DNA from: Eutrigla gurnardus
Taxonomy: Eukaryota; Chordata; Actinopteri; Perciformes; Triglidae
Length of the DNA: 64,000 nt
NCBI GenBank assembly: GCA_963514095.1
Contig: OY741268.1
Span: forward strand, 22,111,924 to 22,175,923
Direction of reading: 5' to 3'
Within the stretch, counting starts at the first letter, position 1, and each line of letters starts with the position of its first letter. This document shows, one piece after another, positions 10,281 through 21,898 of the stretch. The position numbers and the translations under genes are program-made. Below the pieces are notes generated by a model. It had not been told where the DNA came from, ran no database searches, and saw only the letters and a program-made list of their open reading frames with translations.

Positions 10281-12674
10281 CTCAGGAGAATCATCACATT
10301 CCCCAAACGCCTCAGCAAAGTCTGATGGACTTTTCCTCAGAGTCTGGTCAGCAGGCAGCGTGTTGTCATTGTAAGATGACACGAACTTAAAGTCACTGGT
10401 TCTAGAGCCTGTTGTCAGGTAGGCGTCATAGTTGTAAGCGCTGCGTAAAGTTCCTGTTCCATCAACATCTGCGTAATTAGGAGGGAGATAAGCGCTGGGG
10501 ATGGCAACTGCTCCATCAAACAACAGTCTGGGCTTTCTCCTGCGACAAAACCTCACACCGAGGATGATGATGATGAAGGTCAGAAAAAAGGTGGACACTG
10601 ACACCAGCGCGATGATCAGGTAAGAGGTCAGCTTGGAGTTCTTCTCATCGTAAGAAATATCCTTCAGTTCTGGCACCTCAGCCAAGTTATCAGAAATCAG
10701 TAAATACATGGAACAGGTGGCAGAGAGAGAGGGCTGTCCGTTATCTTTCACTGACACAATGAGGTTCTGTTTCATGCTGTCAGACTCAGAAATGTCCCGC
10801 TGTGTCCTGATCTCTCCGCTGTGGAGACCGATAGTGAAAAGTCCCGGATCTGTGGATTTGACTATATGATAGGACAGCCAGGCGTTCTGTCCGGAGTCCG
10901 CGTCCACCGCTATCACTTTGGACACCAGAGAGCCTCCGTGTGCAGCTTTGGGGACCAGCTCGGTCATGAAGGAGTTGCCCTCCGGGGCGGGGTACAGTAT
11001 CTGAGGAGAGTTGTCATTCACATCCGATATGAAGACACTGACGGTCACGTTGCTGCTGAGCGGAGGAGAACCGTTGTCTCTGGCCGTCACGTGGACTTTA
11101 AAACTCCTGAACTGTTCATAATCAAACGACCTCACAGCGTGGATCACCCCCGTGTCTCCGTTAACAGATAGATAGGAGGACACCGGGGCACCGTTCACCT
11201 CACCAGGTAACAGAGAATAAACCACTGTACCGTTTTGTCTCCAGTCGGGGTCTCGAGCACTAACGGAACATAAAGTGGAGCCAGGTTTGTTATTCTCAGT
11301 CACATATGCGCTGTAGGACTGTTCCTCAAACACAGGTGGGTTGTCGTTGATGTCTGCTACAGATAAGTGAACAGTTTTAGAGGAGGACAGAGGTGGAGAG
11401 CCCTCGTCAGTGGCAGTGATGGTAATGTTGTAATCAGACACTAGTTCACGGTCCAGTTGTCCTGTGGTCACCAGAGAATAATAGTTTTTAATAGAAGGAA
11501 CCAACTTAAAAGGGGCGTTTCCCTGAATGGAGCAGCGGACCTGTCTGTTAGTCTCAGAGTCTCTGTCCTGCACGTTAATGATGCCCACCTCTGTACCAGG
11601 TGACACGTTCTCAGGTATGGGATTGGTCAGTGATTTCAGATTTATCACTGGGGCGTTATCATTTACATCAGTGATATCAATAATCACTTTTGCTTCTGAA
11701 GACAGACCATAACCATCTTTGGCCTCAACACTCACTTCATACTTCGATCCCTCTTCATAATCTATCTGTCCTGTTACACTGATTTCTCCAGTTTTCTCAT
11801 CAAGTGAAAAAAGCTTCCGTGATTTATCAGACAAACGACTAAATTCATATGTAACCTCTCCGTTTAAACCTTCGTCTGCGTCTGATGCACTTACAGTGAT
11901 AACTGGGGTCTTAATAGCTGAGTTTTCCGGTAACGTGGCTGTATAAACGGCCTCAGTAAAAACCGGGGCGTTATCATTAGCATCAAGTACAATGACGTGT
12001 ATGACTACAGTCCCGGATCTCTGAGGAGAACCACCATCCACAGCTGTGAGCAATAATCTCATTTCCTGCTGCTCCTCTCGGTCTAACTCCTTATCTAAAA
12101 CCAACTCACCATATTTACTACCGGCACTAGTCGTCTGTATATTGAACACAAAGTGGGGGTTTTGTTGCAAAATGTAGTTTTCCACAGAGTTCTTGCCTAT
12201 ATCAGCATCGTCTGCTGCATTAATACGATACCGAGCTCCTTTATCAGCTGACTCTCTGATTTCAAGCTTTATAATATCCTTCTGAAAAACTGGTGCATTG
12301 TCGTTTATGTCCTGCACCTGCAGGGACAACCGGTGTAACTCCAGTGGATTCTCTAATAGCAAGTCGAATTTAAGAACACACGAAGGCTTCTCTCCACAAT
12401 GCTCCTCTCGGTCAATTCGTTCCGCAACGATTAAATCTCCGCTTCGAAGATTAATCCCGCAATATTGTCTTTCGTTTCCTTCCATGTCAACCCGAGCTTT
12501 GCGAGCAGACAGTCGGCCCACCTCCAGTCCAAGATCTTGAGCAATATTTCCAATAACAGATCCGCGCTTGAGCTCCTCCTGTACGGAATAGCTCAGGTCT
12601 CCGTGTGCGTACTGCACCGCAACAAAGAAAAAGACAAAGCCAAAGCTTTGAAGAACGCGCTGAGTCAGCATCAT
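10281..12674 (-). CDS. pcdhg: V4, class A protocadherin variable exon
   Basis: Complete 798-codon class A exon with donor GAG|GTAGGA. The signal peptide carries LTQRVLQ (T instead of S). EC2 reads VENYILQQ where most class A copies have VESYILQ. EC3 shares SAIKTPVIT with V2, so V2 is its closest relative in that domain although V1 holds the equivalent position in the duplicated unit. The first EC4 residues read VINLKSLT (N instead of Y), just before the homogenised block. The frame continues upstream only via a GTG codon, so the ATG-ATG start was kept. Confidence 0.96.
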
Positions 12675-12846
12675 CCTCAGACAGCAGTACACACGTTACA
12701 ACACACTAATGTCGAGCTTTAAAAATAAGCTATTCGATAAATGTGCCTTCCAAGCCTTTGTCGTCGATGTCGAATGATAGAGAACACAAGACTGGTCGAT
12801 CCAAATAATGGGTGGTGTGCAAAGCAGGCTGGACATTATACTTCTT

Positions 12847-12872
12847 AGCTGGTCTATAGTGACCCCGTGAGT
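12847..12872 (-). promoter_or_regulatory. CSE promoter element of V4
   Basis: Class A form, 173 bp upstream of the ATG. Confidence 0.65.
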
Positions 12873-13352
12873 GCAAAAGAAATATAGCAAGTTATGTTTG
12901 AAATACACTATCCGATAAATTGATCGTTAGTGTTTTAAAAAAAAACATTTAACGGTGTTTCAAGCCGTTTAATAAGGAATAAAATGCCAGAGAAATACCC
13001 AACAAGTCCATTTCTCTATCTCTCAGTGGGTTTGTACGTTATTGAATGAATAAGCTAACAAGGAAACATTTGGAAGTTCCCTACATCCTGGGGAACGAGA
13101 AAAAAACTTTAAAAAAAAATAAAAATGAACTGACTGAGGAGACAAATATTTCTCCTTTCACTTAATATGATTTCCCCCCCATATCAATATCATCTAAAAC
13201 CAAAGATATTGAATTCCTTCATTTAAAACGGGAACACAAACATGTGAATGCAAAGACAACTACAACATAAAATAGAACGTTTATATTTTTAAGTGGTACA
13301 GAATAACATGGATGGAGGTTCATCTTTAAAACGCAACTGACCAAAAGTGAGT

Positions 13353-13373
13353 TTCAGCACCAAGGACAGAGAC
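13353..13373 (+). promoter_or_regulatory. RE1/NRSE 3' of V5
   Basis: TTCAGCACCAAGGACAGAG, about 440 bp from the V5 donor. Confidence 0.8.
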
Positions 13374-13794
13374 ACGTGTAGAACAAGATGCAGCTCTATT
13401 CAAGATACACAAACAAACCAGTGCTGAGTAAATATAAGAATAAATGTAAAATAAAGACAGGTATAGAAGTGAAATCGCTAAAAGAAAAAAATATTTCCTC
13501 CAACCTTGAGAAAGTGATCAATAAAACTTGACCAAAATGACAACCAACTTCAATATTTCCAAAGCTCAAAGACGCACTGTTACGAGGAAGTTAAAGATAC
13601 ATTTTGAGAACACAACTTTAAAAAAATGTAGATGCAATGAAGGATATAATAAATAACTTAATGCGAAGTTAACAAACATAGTTAGTGAATGTTTATTATG
13701 AGAGACAAATAACAGTATAACTGTTACGTTGTGTCAAATTGCCTGAACACGCGAGTTAAAATAGGACTTATTGATAGGCGGCACCAGCTCCTAC

Positions 13795-16188
13795 CTCAGG
13801 AGAATCATCACAGTCCCCAAACGCATCAGCAAAGTCTGATGGACTTTTCCTCATAGTCTGGTCAGCAGGCAGCGTGTTGTCATTGTAAGATGACACGAAC
13901 TTAAAGTCACTGGTTCTAGAGCCTGTTGTCAGGTAGGCGTCATAGTTGTAAGCGCTGCGTAAAGTTCCTGTTCCGTCAACATCTGCGTAATTAGGAGGGA
14001 GATAAGCGCTGGGGATGGCAACTGCTCCATCAAACAACAGTCTGGGCTTTCTCCTGCGACAAAACCTCACACCGAGGATGATGATGATGAAGGTCAGAAA
14101 AAAGGTGGACACAGACACCAGCGCGATGATCAGATAAGAGGTCAGCTTGGAGTTCTTCTCATCGTAAGAAATATCCTTCAGTTCTGGCACCTCAGCCAAA
14201 TTATCAGAAATCATTAAATACATGGAACAGGTGGCAGAGAGAGAGGGCTGTCCGTTATCTTTCACTGACACAATGAGGTTCTGTTTCATGCTGTCAGACT
14301 CAGAAATGTCCCGCTGTGTCCTGATCTCTCCGCTGTGGAGACCGATAGTGAAAAGTCCCGGATCGGTGGATTTGACTATATGATAGGACAGCCAGGCGTT
14401 CTGTCCGGAGTCCGCGTCCACCGCTATCACTTTGGACACCAGAGAGCCTCCGTGTGCAGCTTTGGGGACCAGCTCGGTCATGAAGGAGTTGCCCTCCGGG
14501 GCGGGGTACAGTATCTGAGGAGAGTTGTCATTCACATCCGATATGAAGACACTGACGGTCACGTTGCTGCTGAGCGGAGGAGAACCGTTGTCTCTGGCCG
14601 TCACGTGGACTTTAAAACTCCTGAACTGTTCATAATCAAACGACCTCACAGCGTGGATCACCCCCGTGTCTCCGTTAACAGATAGATAGGAGGACACCGG
14701 GGCACCGTTCACCTCACCAGGTAACAGAGAATAAACCACTGTACCGTTTTGTCTCCAGTCGGGGTCTCGAGCACTAACTGAACATAAAGTGGAGCCAGGT
14801 TTGTTATTCTCAGTCACATATGCGCTGTAGGACTGTTCCTCAAACACAGGTGGGTTGTCGTTGATGTCTGCTACAGATAAGTGAACAGTTTTAGAGGAGG
14901 ACAGAGGTGGAGAGCCCTCGTCAGTGGCAGTGATGGTAATGTTGTAATCAGACACTAGTTCACGGTCCAGTTGTCCTGTGGTCACCAGAGAATAATAGTT
15001 TTTAATAGAAGGAACCAACTTAAAAGGGGCGTTTCCCTGAATGGAGCAGCGGACCTGTCTGTTAGTCTCAGAGTCTCTGTCCTGCACGTTAATGATGCCC
15101 ACCTCTGTACCAGGTGACACGTTCTCAGGTATGGGATTGGTCAGTGATTTCAGATATACAACTGGGGCATTATCATTTACATCAGTGATATCAATAATCA
15201 CTTTTGCTTGTGAAGACAGACCATAACCATCTTTGGCCTCAACAATCACTTCATACTTTGATCCCTCTTCATAATCTATCTGTCCTGTTACACTGATTTC
15301 TCCAGTTTTCTCATCAAGTGAAAAAAGCTTCTGTGATTTATCAGATAAACGACTAAATTCATATGTAACCTCTCCGTTTAAACCTTCGTCTGCGTCTGAT
15401 GCACTAACAGTGATAACTGGGGTCTTAACAGCTGAGTTTTCCGGTAACGTGGCTGTATAAACGGCCTCAGTAAAAACAGGGGCGTTATCATTAGCATCAA
15501 GTACAATGACGTGTACGACTACAGTCCCGGATCTCTGAGGAGAACCACCATCCACAGCTGTGAGCAATAATCTCATTTCCTGCTGCTCCTCTCGGTCTAA
15601 CTCCTTATCTAAAACCAACTCACCATATTTACTACCGGCACTAGTCGTCTGTATATTGAACACAAAGTGAGGGTTTTCTTGCAAAATGTAGCTTTCAACA
15701 GAGTTCTTGCCTATATCAGCATCGTCTGCTGCATTAATACGATACCGAGCTCCTTTGGCAGCTGACTCTCTGATTTCAAGCTTTATAATATCCTTCGGGA
15801 AAACTGGTGCATTGTCGTTTATGTCCTGCACCTGCAGGGACAACCGGTGTAACTCCAGTGGATTCTCTAATAGCAAGTCGAATTTAAGAACACACGAAGG
15901 CTTCTCTCCACAATGCTCCTCTCGGTCAATTCGTTCCGCAACGATTAAATCTCCGCTTCGAAGATTAATCCCGCAATATTGTCTTTCGTTTCCTTCCATG
16001 TCAACCCGAGCTTTGCGAGCAGACAGTCGGCCCACCTCGAGTCCGAGATCTTGAGCGATATTTCCAATAACAGATCCGCGCTTGAGCTCCTCCTGTACGG
16101 AATAGCTCAGGTCTCCGTGTGCGTACTGCACCGCAACAAAGAAAAAGACAAAGCCAAAGCTTTGAAGAAGGCGCTGACTCAGCATCAT
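13795..16188 (-). CDS. pcdhg: V5, class A protocadherin variable exon
   Basis: Complete 798-codon class A exon with donor GAG|GTAGGA. It carries SQRLLQ in the signal peptide and a set of EC2-EC3 residues (QENPHF, SDKSQKLFS, SSQAKV) found elsewhere only in V9, so these two are closest in EC1-EC3 although they belong to different duplicated units. Private differences in the conserved 3' part are YLMISDN (M for L) in EC6 and QTMRKS (M for L) in the cytoplasmic segment. A silent variant, 'actaactgaac', is shared with V6 and V9, marking exchange among these three copies. Confidence 0.96.
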
Positions 16189-16360
16189 CCTCAGACAGCA
16201 GTACACACGTTATAACACGCTAATGTCGAGCTTTAAAAATAAGCTATTCGATCAACATGCCTTCCAAGCCTTTGTCGTCGATGTCGAATCCTAGAGAACA
16301 CAAGAATGGTGAATCCAAATAATGGGTGTTGTGCAAAGCAGGCTGGACATTATACTTCTT

Positions 16361-16386
16361 AGCTGGTCTATAGTGACCCCGTGAGT
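16361..16386 (-). promoter_or_regulatory. CSE promoter element of V5
   Basis: Class A form, 173 bp upstream of the ATG; the neighbouring box reads gggtgt rather than gggtgg. Confidence 0.65.
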
Positions 16387-16865
16387 TCAAAAGAAATATA
16401 GCAAGTTATGTTTGAAATACACTATCCGATAAATGGATCGTTAGTATTTGAAAAAAAAAAAACATTTAACGATGTATCAAGCCGTTTAATAAGGAATCAC
16501 ATGCCAGACAAATACCCAGCAAGTCCATGTATCTATCTCTCAGTGGGTCTGTTCGTTATTGAATGAATAAGCTAATAAGGAAACATTTGGAAGTTCTCTA
16601 AATCCTGGGGAACGAGAACAAACATTTAAAACAATAAAAATGAACTGACTGACAAGACACATATTCTCCTTTCACTTAATATGGTTTCCCCCCATATCAA
16701 TTTCATCTAAAACCAATAATATGGTATTCATTCATTTAAAACGGGAACACAAACATGTGAATACAAAGACAACTACAACATAAAATAGAACGTTTATATT
16801 TTTAAGTGGTACAGAATAACATGGATGGAGGTTCATCTTTAAAACGCAACAGACCAAAAGTGAGT

Positions 16866-16886
16866 TTCAGCACCAAGGACAGAGAC
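16866..16886 (+). promoter_or_regulatory. RE1/NRSE 3' of V6
   Basis: TTCAGCACCAAGGACAGAG, about 440 bp from the V6 donor. Confidence 0.8.
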
Positions 16887-17307
16887 ACGTGTAGAACAAG
16901 ATGCAGCTCTGTTCAAGATACACACACAAACCAGTGCTGAGTAAGAATATATGTAAAAATAAAGACAGATATAGAAGTGAAATCGCTAAATGAAAAAAAA
17001 GATTTCCTCCAACCTTGAGAAAGTGATAAATAAAACTTGAACAAAAAGACAACCAACTTCAATATTTCGCAAGCTCAAAGACGCATTGTTAGGAGGAAGT
17101 TATGGATACATTTTGAGAACACAACTTTTTTTTAAAAATTAGATGCAATGAAGGATATAATAGACAACTTGATGGGAATTTAACAAATATGGTTAGTGAA
17201 TGTTTGTTATGAGAGACAAATAACAGTATAGCAGCGTTACGTTGTGTCGAATTGCCTGAATACGCGAGTTAAAATAGGACTTAATGATAGGTGGCACCAG
17301 CTCCTAC

Positions 17308-19698
17308 CTCAGGAGAATCATCACAGTCACCAAACGCCTCAGCAAAGTCTGATGGACTTTTCCTCAGAGTCTGGTCAGCAGGCAGCGTGTTGTCATTGTA
17401 AGATGACACGAACTTAAAGTCACTGGTTCTAGAGCCTGTTGTCAGGTAGGCGTCATAGTTGTAAGCGCTGCGTAAAGTTCCTGTTCCGTCAACATCTGCG
17501 TAATTAGGAGGGAGATAAGCGCTGGGGATGGCAACTGCTCCATCAAACAACAGTCTGGGCTTTCTCCTGCGACAAAACCTCACACCGAGGATGATGATGA
17601 TGAAGGTCAGAAAAAAGGTGGACACAGACACCAGCGCGATGATCAGATAAGAGGTCAGCTTGGGGTTCTTCTCGTCGTAAGAAATATCCTTCAGTTCTGG
17701 CACCTCAGCCAAGTTATCAGAAATCAGTAAATACATGGAACAGGTGGCAGAGAGAGAGGGCTGTCCGTTATCTTTCACTGACACAATGAGGTTCTGTTTC
17801 ATGCTGTCAGACTCAGAAATGTCCCGCTGTGTCCTGATCTCTCCGCTGTGGAGACCGATAGTGAAAAGTCCCGGATCGGTGGATTTGACTATATGATAGG
17901 ACAGCCAGGCGTTCTGTCCGGAGTCCGCGTCCACCGCTATCACTTTGGACACCAGAGAGCCTCCGTGTGCAGCTTTGGGGACCAGCTCGGTCATGAAGGA
18001 GTTGCCCTCCGGGGCGGGGTACAGTATCTGAGGAGAGTTGTCATTCACATCCGATATGAAGACACTGACGGTCACGTTGCTGCTGAGCGGAGGAGAACCG
18101 TTGTCTCTGGCCGTCACGTGGACTTTAAAACTCCTGAACTGTTCATAATCAAACGACCTCACAGCGTGGATCACCCCCGTGTCTCCGTTAACAGATAGAT
18201 AGGAGGACACCGGGGCACCGTTCACCTCACCAGGTAACAGAGAATAAACCACTGTACCGTTTTGTCTCCAGTCGGGGTCTCGAGCACTAACTGAACATAA
18301 AGTGGAGCCAGGTTTGTTATTCTCAGTCACATATGCGCTGTAGGACTGTTCCTCAAACACAGGTGGGTTGTCGTTGATGTCTGCTACAGATAAGTGAACA
18401 GTTTTAGAGGAGGACAGAGGTGGAGAGCCCTCGTCAGTGGCAGTGATGGTAATGTTGTAATCAGACACTAGTTCACGGTCCAGTTGTCCTGTGGTCACCA
18501 GAGAATAATAGTTTTTAATAGAAGGAACCAACTTAAAAGGGGCGTTTCCCTGAATGGAGCAGCGGACCTGTCTGTTAGTCTCAGAGTCTCTGTCCTGCAC
18601 GTTAATGATGCCCACCTCTGTACCAGGTGACACGTTCTCAGGTATGGGATTGGTCAGTGATTTCAGATATATCACTGGAGCGTTATCATTTATATCAGTG
18701 ATATCAATAATTAACGTCGCATATGAAACTAATCCCAGACCATCTTTTGCGCTGATCTGCATTTCATAGGATGACACTTTCTCGTAATCAATAGCGTCAG
18801 CTACTCTCACCTCTCCCGAATTAGAGTGTAAAGAAAACACGTCACTATTTTCATCTGAAACATGATCAAATCCATAGACAATTTCGCTATTTAACCCTTC
18901 GTCTGCATCAGTAGCACTCACTGTGATCACCAATGTATCCAGAGGAGAGTTTTCAGGCAGACTGGCTTTATAAAGGGTCTGGCTAAACACTGGTACATTA
19001 TCATTAGCATCCAGTACAGTGACGTGGATGACCACAGTGCCTGATCTCCGAGGAGAGCCTCCATCGAATGCGGTAAGCAATAACATGATCTCCTTTTTGT
19101 CCTCTCTATCTAATTCTTTTTCTAAGACTAATTCACCATATTTCCTTCCGCCAGATTTTGCGTTCACATTTAATTTGAAATGTTCATTCTGCTGCAGGGA
19201 GTAGCTTTGAACAGCATTTTCTGCGATATCTCCGTCATGCGCCTCTCCAAGAAGAAAACGTGCGCCATTTACGGCCGATTCCTGAATTTCGATTTTAAGT
19301 GAGTCTTCTTTAAACTGCGGTGAATTATCATTAATATCTTGAACGCGGATATTAATACGATGAAGCTCTAATGGGTTCTCCAGTACGAGTTCCTGTTGTA
19401 GAACACACGATGCCTTTTTCCCACAAAGCCCTTCTCGGTCAATCCTTTCTTGTACGATCAAGTCTCCGGTGTTGAGATTTACACCGCAGTACTGGACATT
19501 GTTATCCTCAGTATCGATACGAGCCTTGCGAGCAGACAATCTTCCCAAATCAAGTCCCAGATCCTTAGCGATATTTCCAATCACAGATCCTCGTTTCATC
19601 TCCTCCGGGATGGAGTAGCTCACCTCTCCATAGACGGGCTGGAGGACAAGAAAAATAAAAGCAAGGCCGTAGTGCAGAGCAGATCTGCCGAGTCCCAT
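17308..19698 (-). CDS. pcdhg: V6, class B protocadherin variable exon
   Basis: Complete 797-codon exon, duplicate of V3. The ATG at 19698 is the only possible nearby start, because the codon matching V3's upstream ATG is ATC here. Mature EC1 begins EVSYSIPEE where V3 has DLSYSIPEE. Other differences from V3 include SAVNGARF in EC2 and DNVPVFSQTLYK at the EC2/EC3 junction; the latter is shared with V12, a class B' exon. A lone P for S occurs just before the membrane (DEKNPKLTS). The donor is GAG|GTAGGA. Confidence 0.96.
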
Positions 19699-19891
19699 TG
19701 TTATTTCGATAAAGATACGACTAGGTCAAAATATGTATAAAAAAAATGCAGCTTCGGTTTCCGCCAATACAGAAGAAAATGTTCACACTGCCGTCATATC
19801 ACGAAGCGAGTCGTCAACTAAGATACAAAAGCAGAAGCAGGTTCTAAATTCGCTGAGACATTAGGGTGGAGAATAGCCCTGCCTTCTGGTT

Positions 19892-19917
19892 TACTGGTAC
19901 ACACTGACACCATGAGT
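19892..19917 (-). promoter_or_regulatory. CSE promoter element of V6
   Basis: Class B form, identical to that of V3, 194 bp upstream of the ATG. Confidence 0.65.
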
Positions 19918-21061
19918 ATGTGTATGGGTACAGCAAGACGATGCAAGGTTTTTGACCTGTTTGATTATGAACCTACTCAGATAACCTTGTTGATCAAAAC
20001 AATAATAATAACTGTGTCTCTAGACAATCTGATGCTTTCAAATAATTTCTGGCATGTCAAAATATGGACACAACACATAAACTCAGAGGGGAGGATGGGG
20101 GTGGGGGCACCAAATTTATATGAGCTATCCGTCATCTTTTTTCTATTATTTGTGCTCATACACTTTTTACCTTGTATGCTCAGACTGAAAGCATTGGAAA
20201 ACGATTTAAGCATGTTAATACATTTGATTAAACCTCCTGAACAGGGATCAGAAATGCTGACAAACAGATGTTCCAATCTGTGGGAAAAGAAACTGCCATT
20301 TAACTGATTTAGCTGGGAAAGGAAACTGCATCAAATCAGATATTTCCTGATTTTTTCGGGAAATAATGGAGTAGTTCTGTGTGGTGCTATGTCAACAATG
20401 TGCTTGCAAATTAATGTAGATATGATTTTAAAAAGTAAACCTCCCTTGCTGGATCTTTAGTTGACTCATTGGCAAGAAAAGTTCAATACGTACATAATAA
20501 AAGTGACTTAAATGATTCTCCAAATATGTCTGACTTGATAAATCCCATCACTTGTTTCAGAAACGGATGCCTCCAGTATAAAAGTTATGCCAAAACATCT
20601 ACAATTATCAGTATAACTTATCAAATAACCTAAATTATTTTTTTTATTAGATTTCTACATGGACAAAATTATATCACTATCTACCAAGAAAAAATAGACA
20701 TGAATACTAAATCATGCAAAAATCTGAAAAATGATGAACCATATCATACAGTCAATAACATTAATTTAAGTAAGATAAGAAAGAAAATATATTAGGCAAA
20801 GTCCACATCACTGAAAACCACAGCAAAAAAAGGAAGAACCACCCAAGCAGATTAGACAGAGAGGCTGACCTTTCATATTCATATATGACTCAAATACTTT
20901 GTCCCAAAATCATTAAACACACATGACATCCATCTCCATATAACTTCAGAAGAATATAAAACAATGATATTGTTAAACGGCAGCGGCATATGACGCAAAA
21001 CCACAATGCAGTAAAAGATTGGGAAATGATCCATGAAAAAGCATCAAATCGTCACGTGAAA

Positions 21062-21082
21062 TTCAGCACCATGAACAGACTA
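21062..21082 (+). promoter_or_regulatory. RE1-like site 3' of ghost exon 2
   Basis: TTCAGCACCATGAACAG differs from the RE1 core by one G-to-A. It lies 332 bp from the ghost donor, where a live exon's RE1 would be expected. Confidence 0.55.
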
Positions 21083-21393
21083 AAAGTGACGACATTTAAA
21101 ATGTTTTCTTATACTAAATGTTAGTTGAGAAACAAGAAAGGATCACCAAATAACAAAAGAACTGAAGCTGACATCCAAATCCATGTGTTCATAACTATTA
21201 GCAAGATCACAATGCAACAAAAAAAAGCAACGTCTTAAGCACTTTGATGCAATGAAGCATGCAAACAGCACCGAGTGAATTTAGCAAAGACGAGTGCCAG
21301 TATAGCACACAGTATAGCTGTGTAACGTTGTGTAGAATTGACCGAGTAAGTGACTTAAAAGACGACTAAATGATATGTGGCATCAGCTCCTAT

Positions 21394-21443
21394 CTCAGGA
21401 GAATCATCACAGTCCCCCAAACGCATCAGCAAAGTCTGATGGA
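21394..21443 (-). pseudogene. Ghost exon 2: duplicate of ghost exon 1, donor destroyed
   Basis: Same 50-bp stump and same junction as ghost exon 1, offset by 11,634 bp. It carries the same extra C, so both lesions predate the duplication. This copy has additionally lost the splice donor: the strand reads CCTGAG|ATAGGAG instead of GTAGGAG. The flank on its 3' side still contains an RE1-like site at 21062, exactly 332 bp away, as in ghost 1. Confidence 0.85.
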
Positions 21444-21479
21444 GGTTCATTTTTAAAACGCAATAGACCAAAAGTGAGG

Positions 21480-21500
21480 TTCAGCACCAAGGACAGAGAC
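21480..21500 (+). promoter_or_regulatory. RE1/NRSE 3' of V7
   Basis: TTCAGCACCAAGGACAGAG, about 420 bp from the V7 donor. Confidence 0.8.
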
Positions 21501-21898
21501 ACGTGTAGAACAAGATGCAGCTCTGTTCAAGATACACAAACAAACCAGTGCTGAGTAAATATGAGAATACATGTAAAATTAAAGACATATATAGAAGATA
21601 AATCGCTGTAAAAGAAAAAAAAAAAGATTCCCAAAATAACAACCAACTTCAATATTTCACAAGCTCAAAGACGCACTGTTATGCGGAAGTTATGGATACA
21701 TTTTGAGAAAACCACTTTTTTTTTAAAAATTAGATGCAATGAAGGATATAGTAGACAACTTGATGGGAATTTAACAAATATGGTTAGTAAATGTTTGTTA
21801 TGAGAGACAAATAACAGTATAGCAGCGTTACGTTGTGTCAAATTGACTGAATAGGTGAGTTAAAAGACGACAAAATGATAGGCGGCACCAGCTCCTAC

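Larger units (their letters stand above)
12675..13794. other. Spacer V4-V5
   Basis: Class A spacer: V4 promoter, V5 RE1, A-rich runs. Nothing further seen. Confidence 0.7.
16189..17307. other. Spacer V5-V6
   Basis: Class A spacer: V5 promoter and V6 RE1. Nothing further seen. Confidence 0.7.
10281..21898. repeat. Segmental duplication unit I, copy 2
   Basis: Contains V4, V5, V6 and ghost 2. The 1.7 kb between V6 and ghost 2 is nearly identical to that between V3 and ghost 1. Limits are approximate because the exon 3' blocks are uniform. A gap of about 35 bp near 21630 distinguishes this copy from the equivalent region near 10000. Confidence 0.8.
19699..21898. other. Spacer V6-V7 with ghost exon 2
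   Basis: Duplicate of the V3-V4 spacer up to about 21.65 kb. The last 200 bp before V7 resemble the V6 3' flank more than the V4 flank. Confidence 0.7.
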
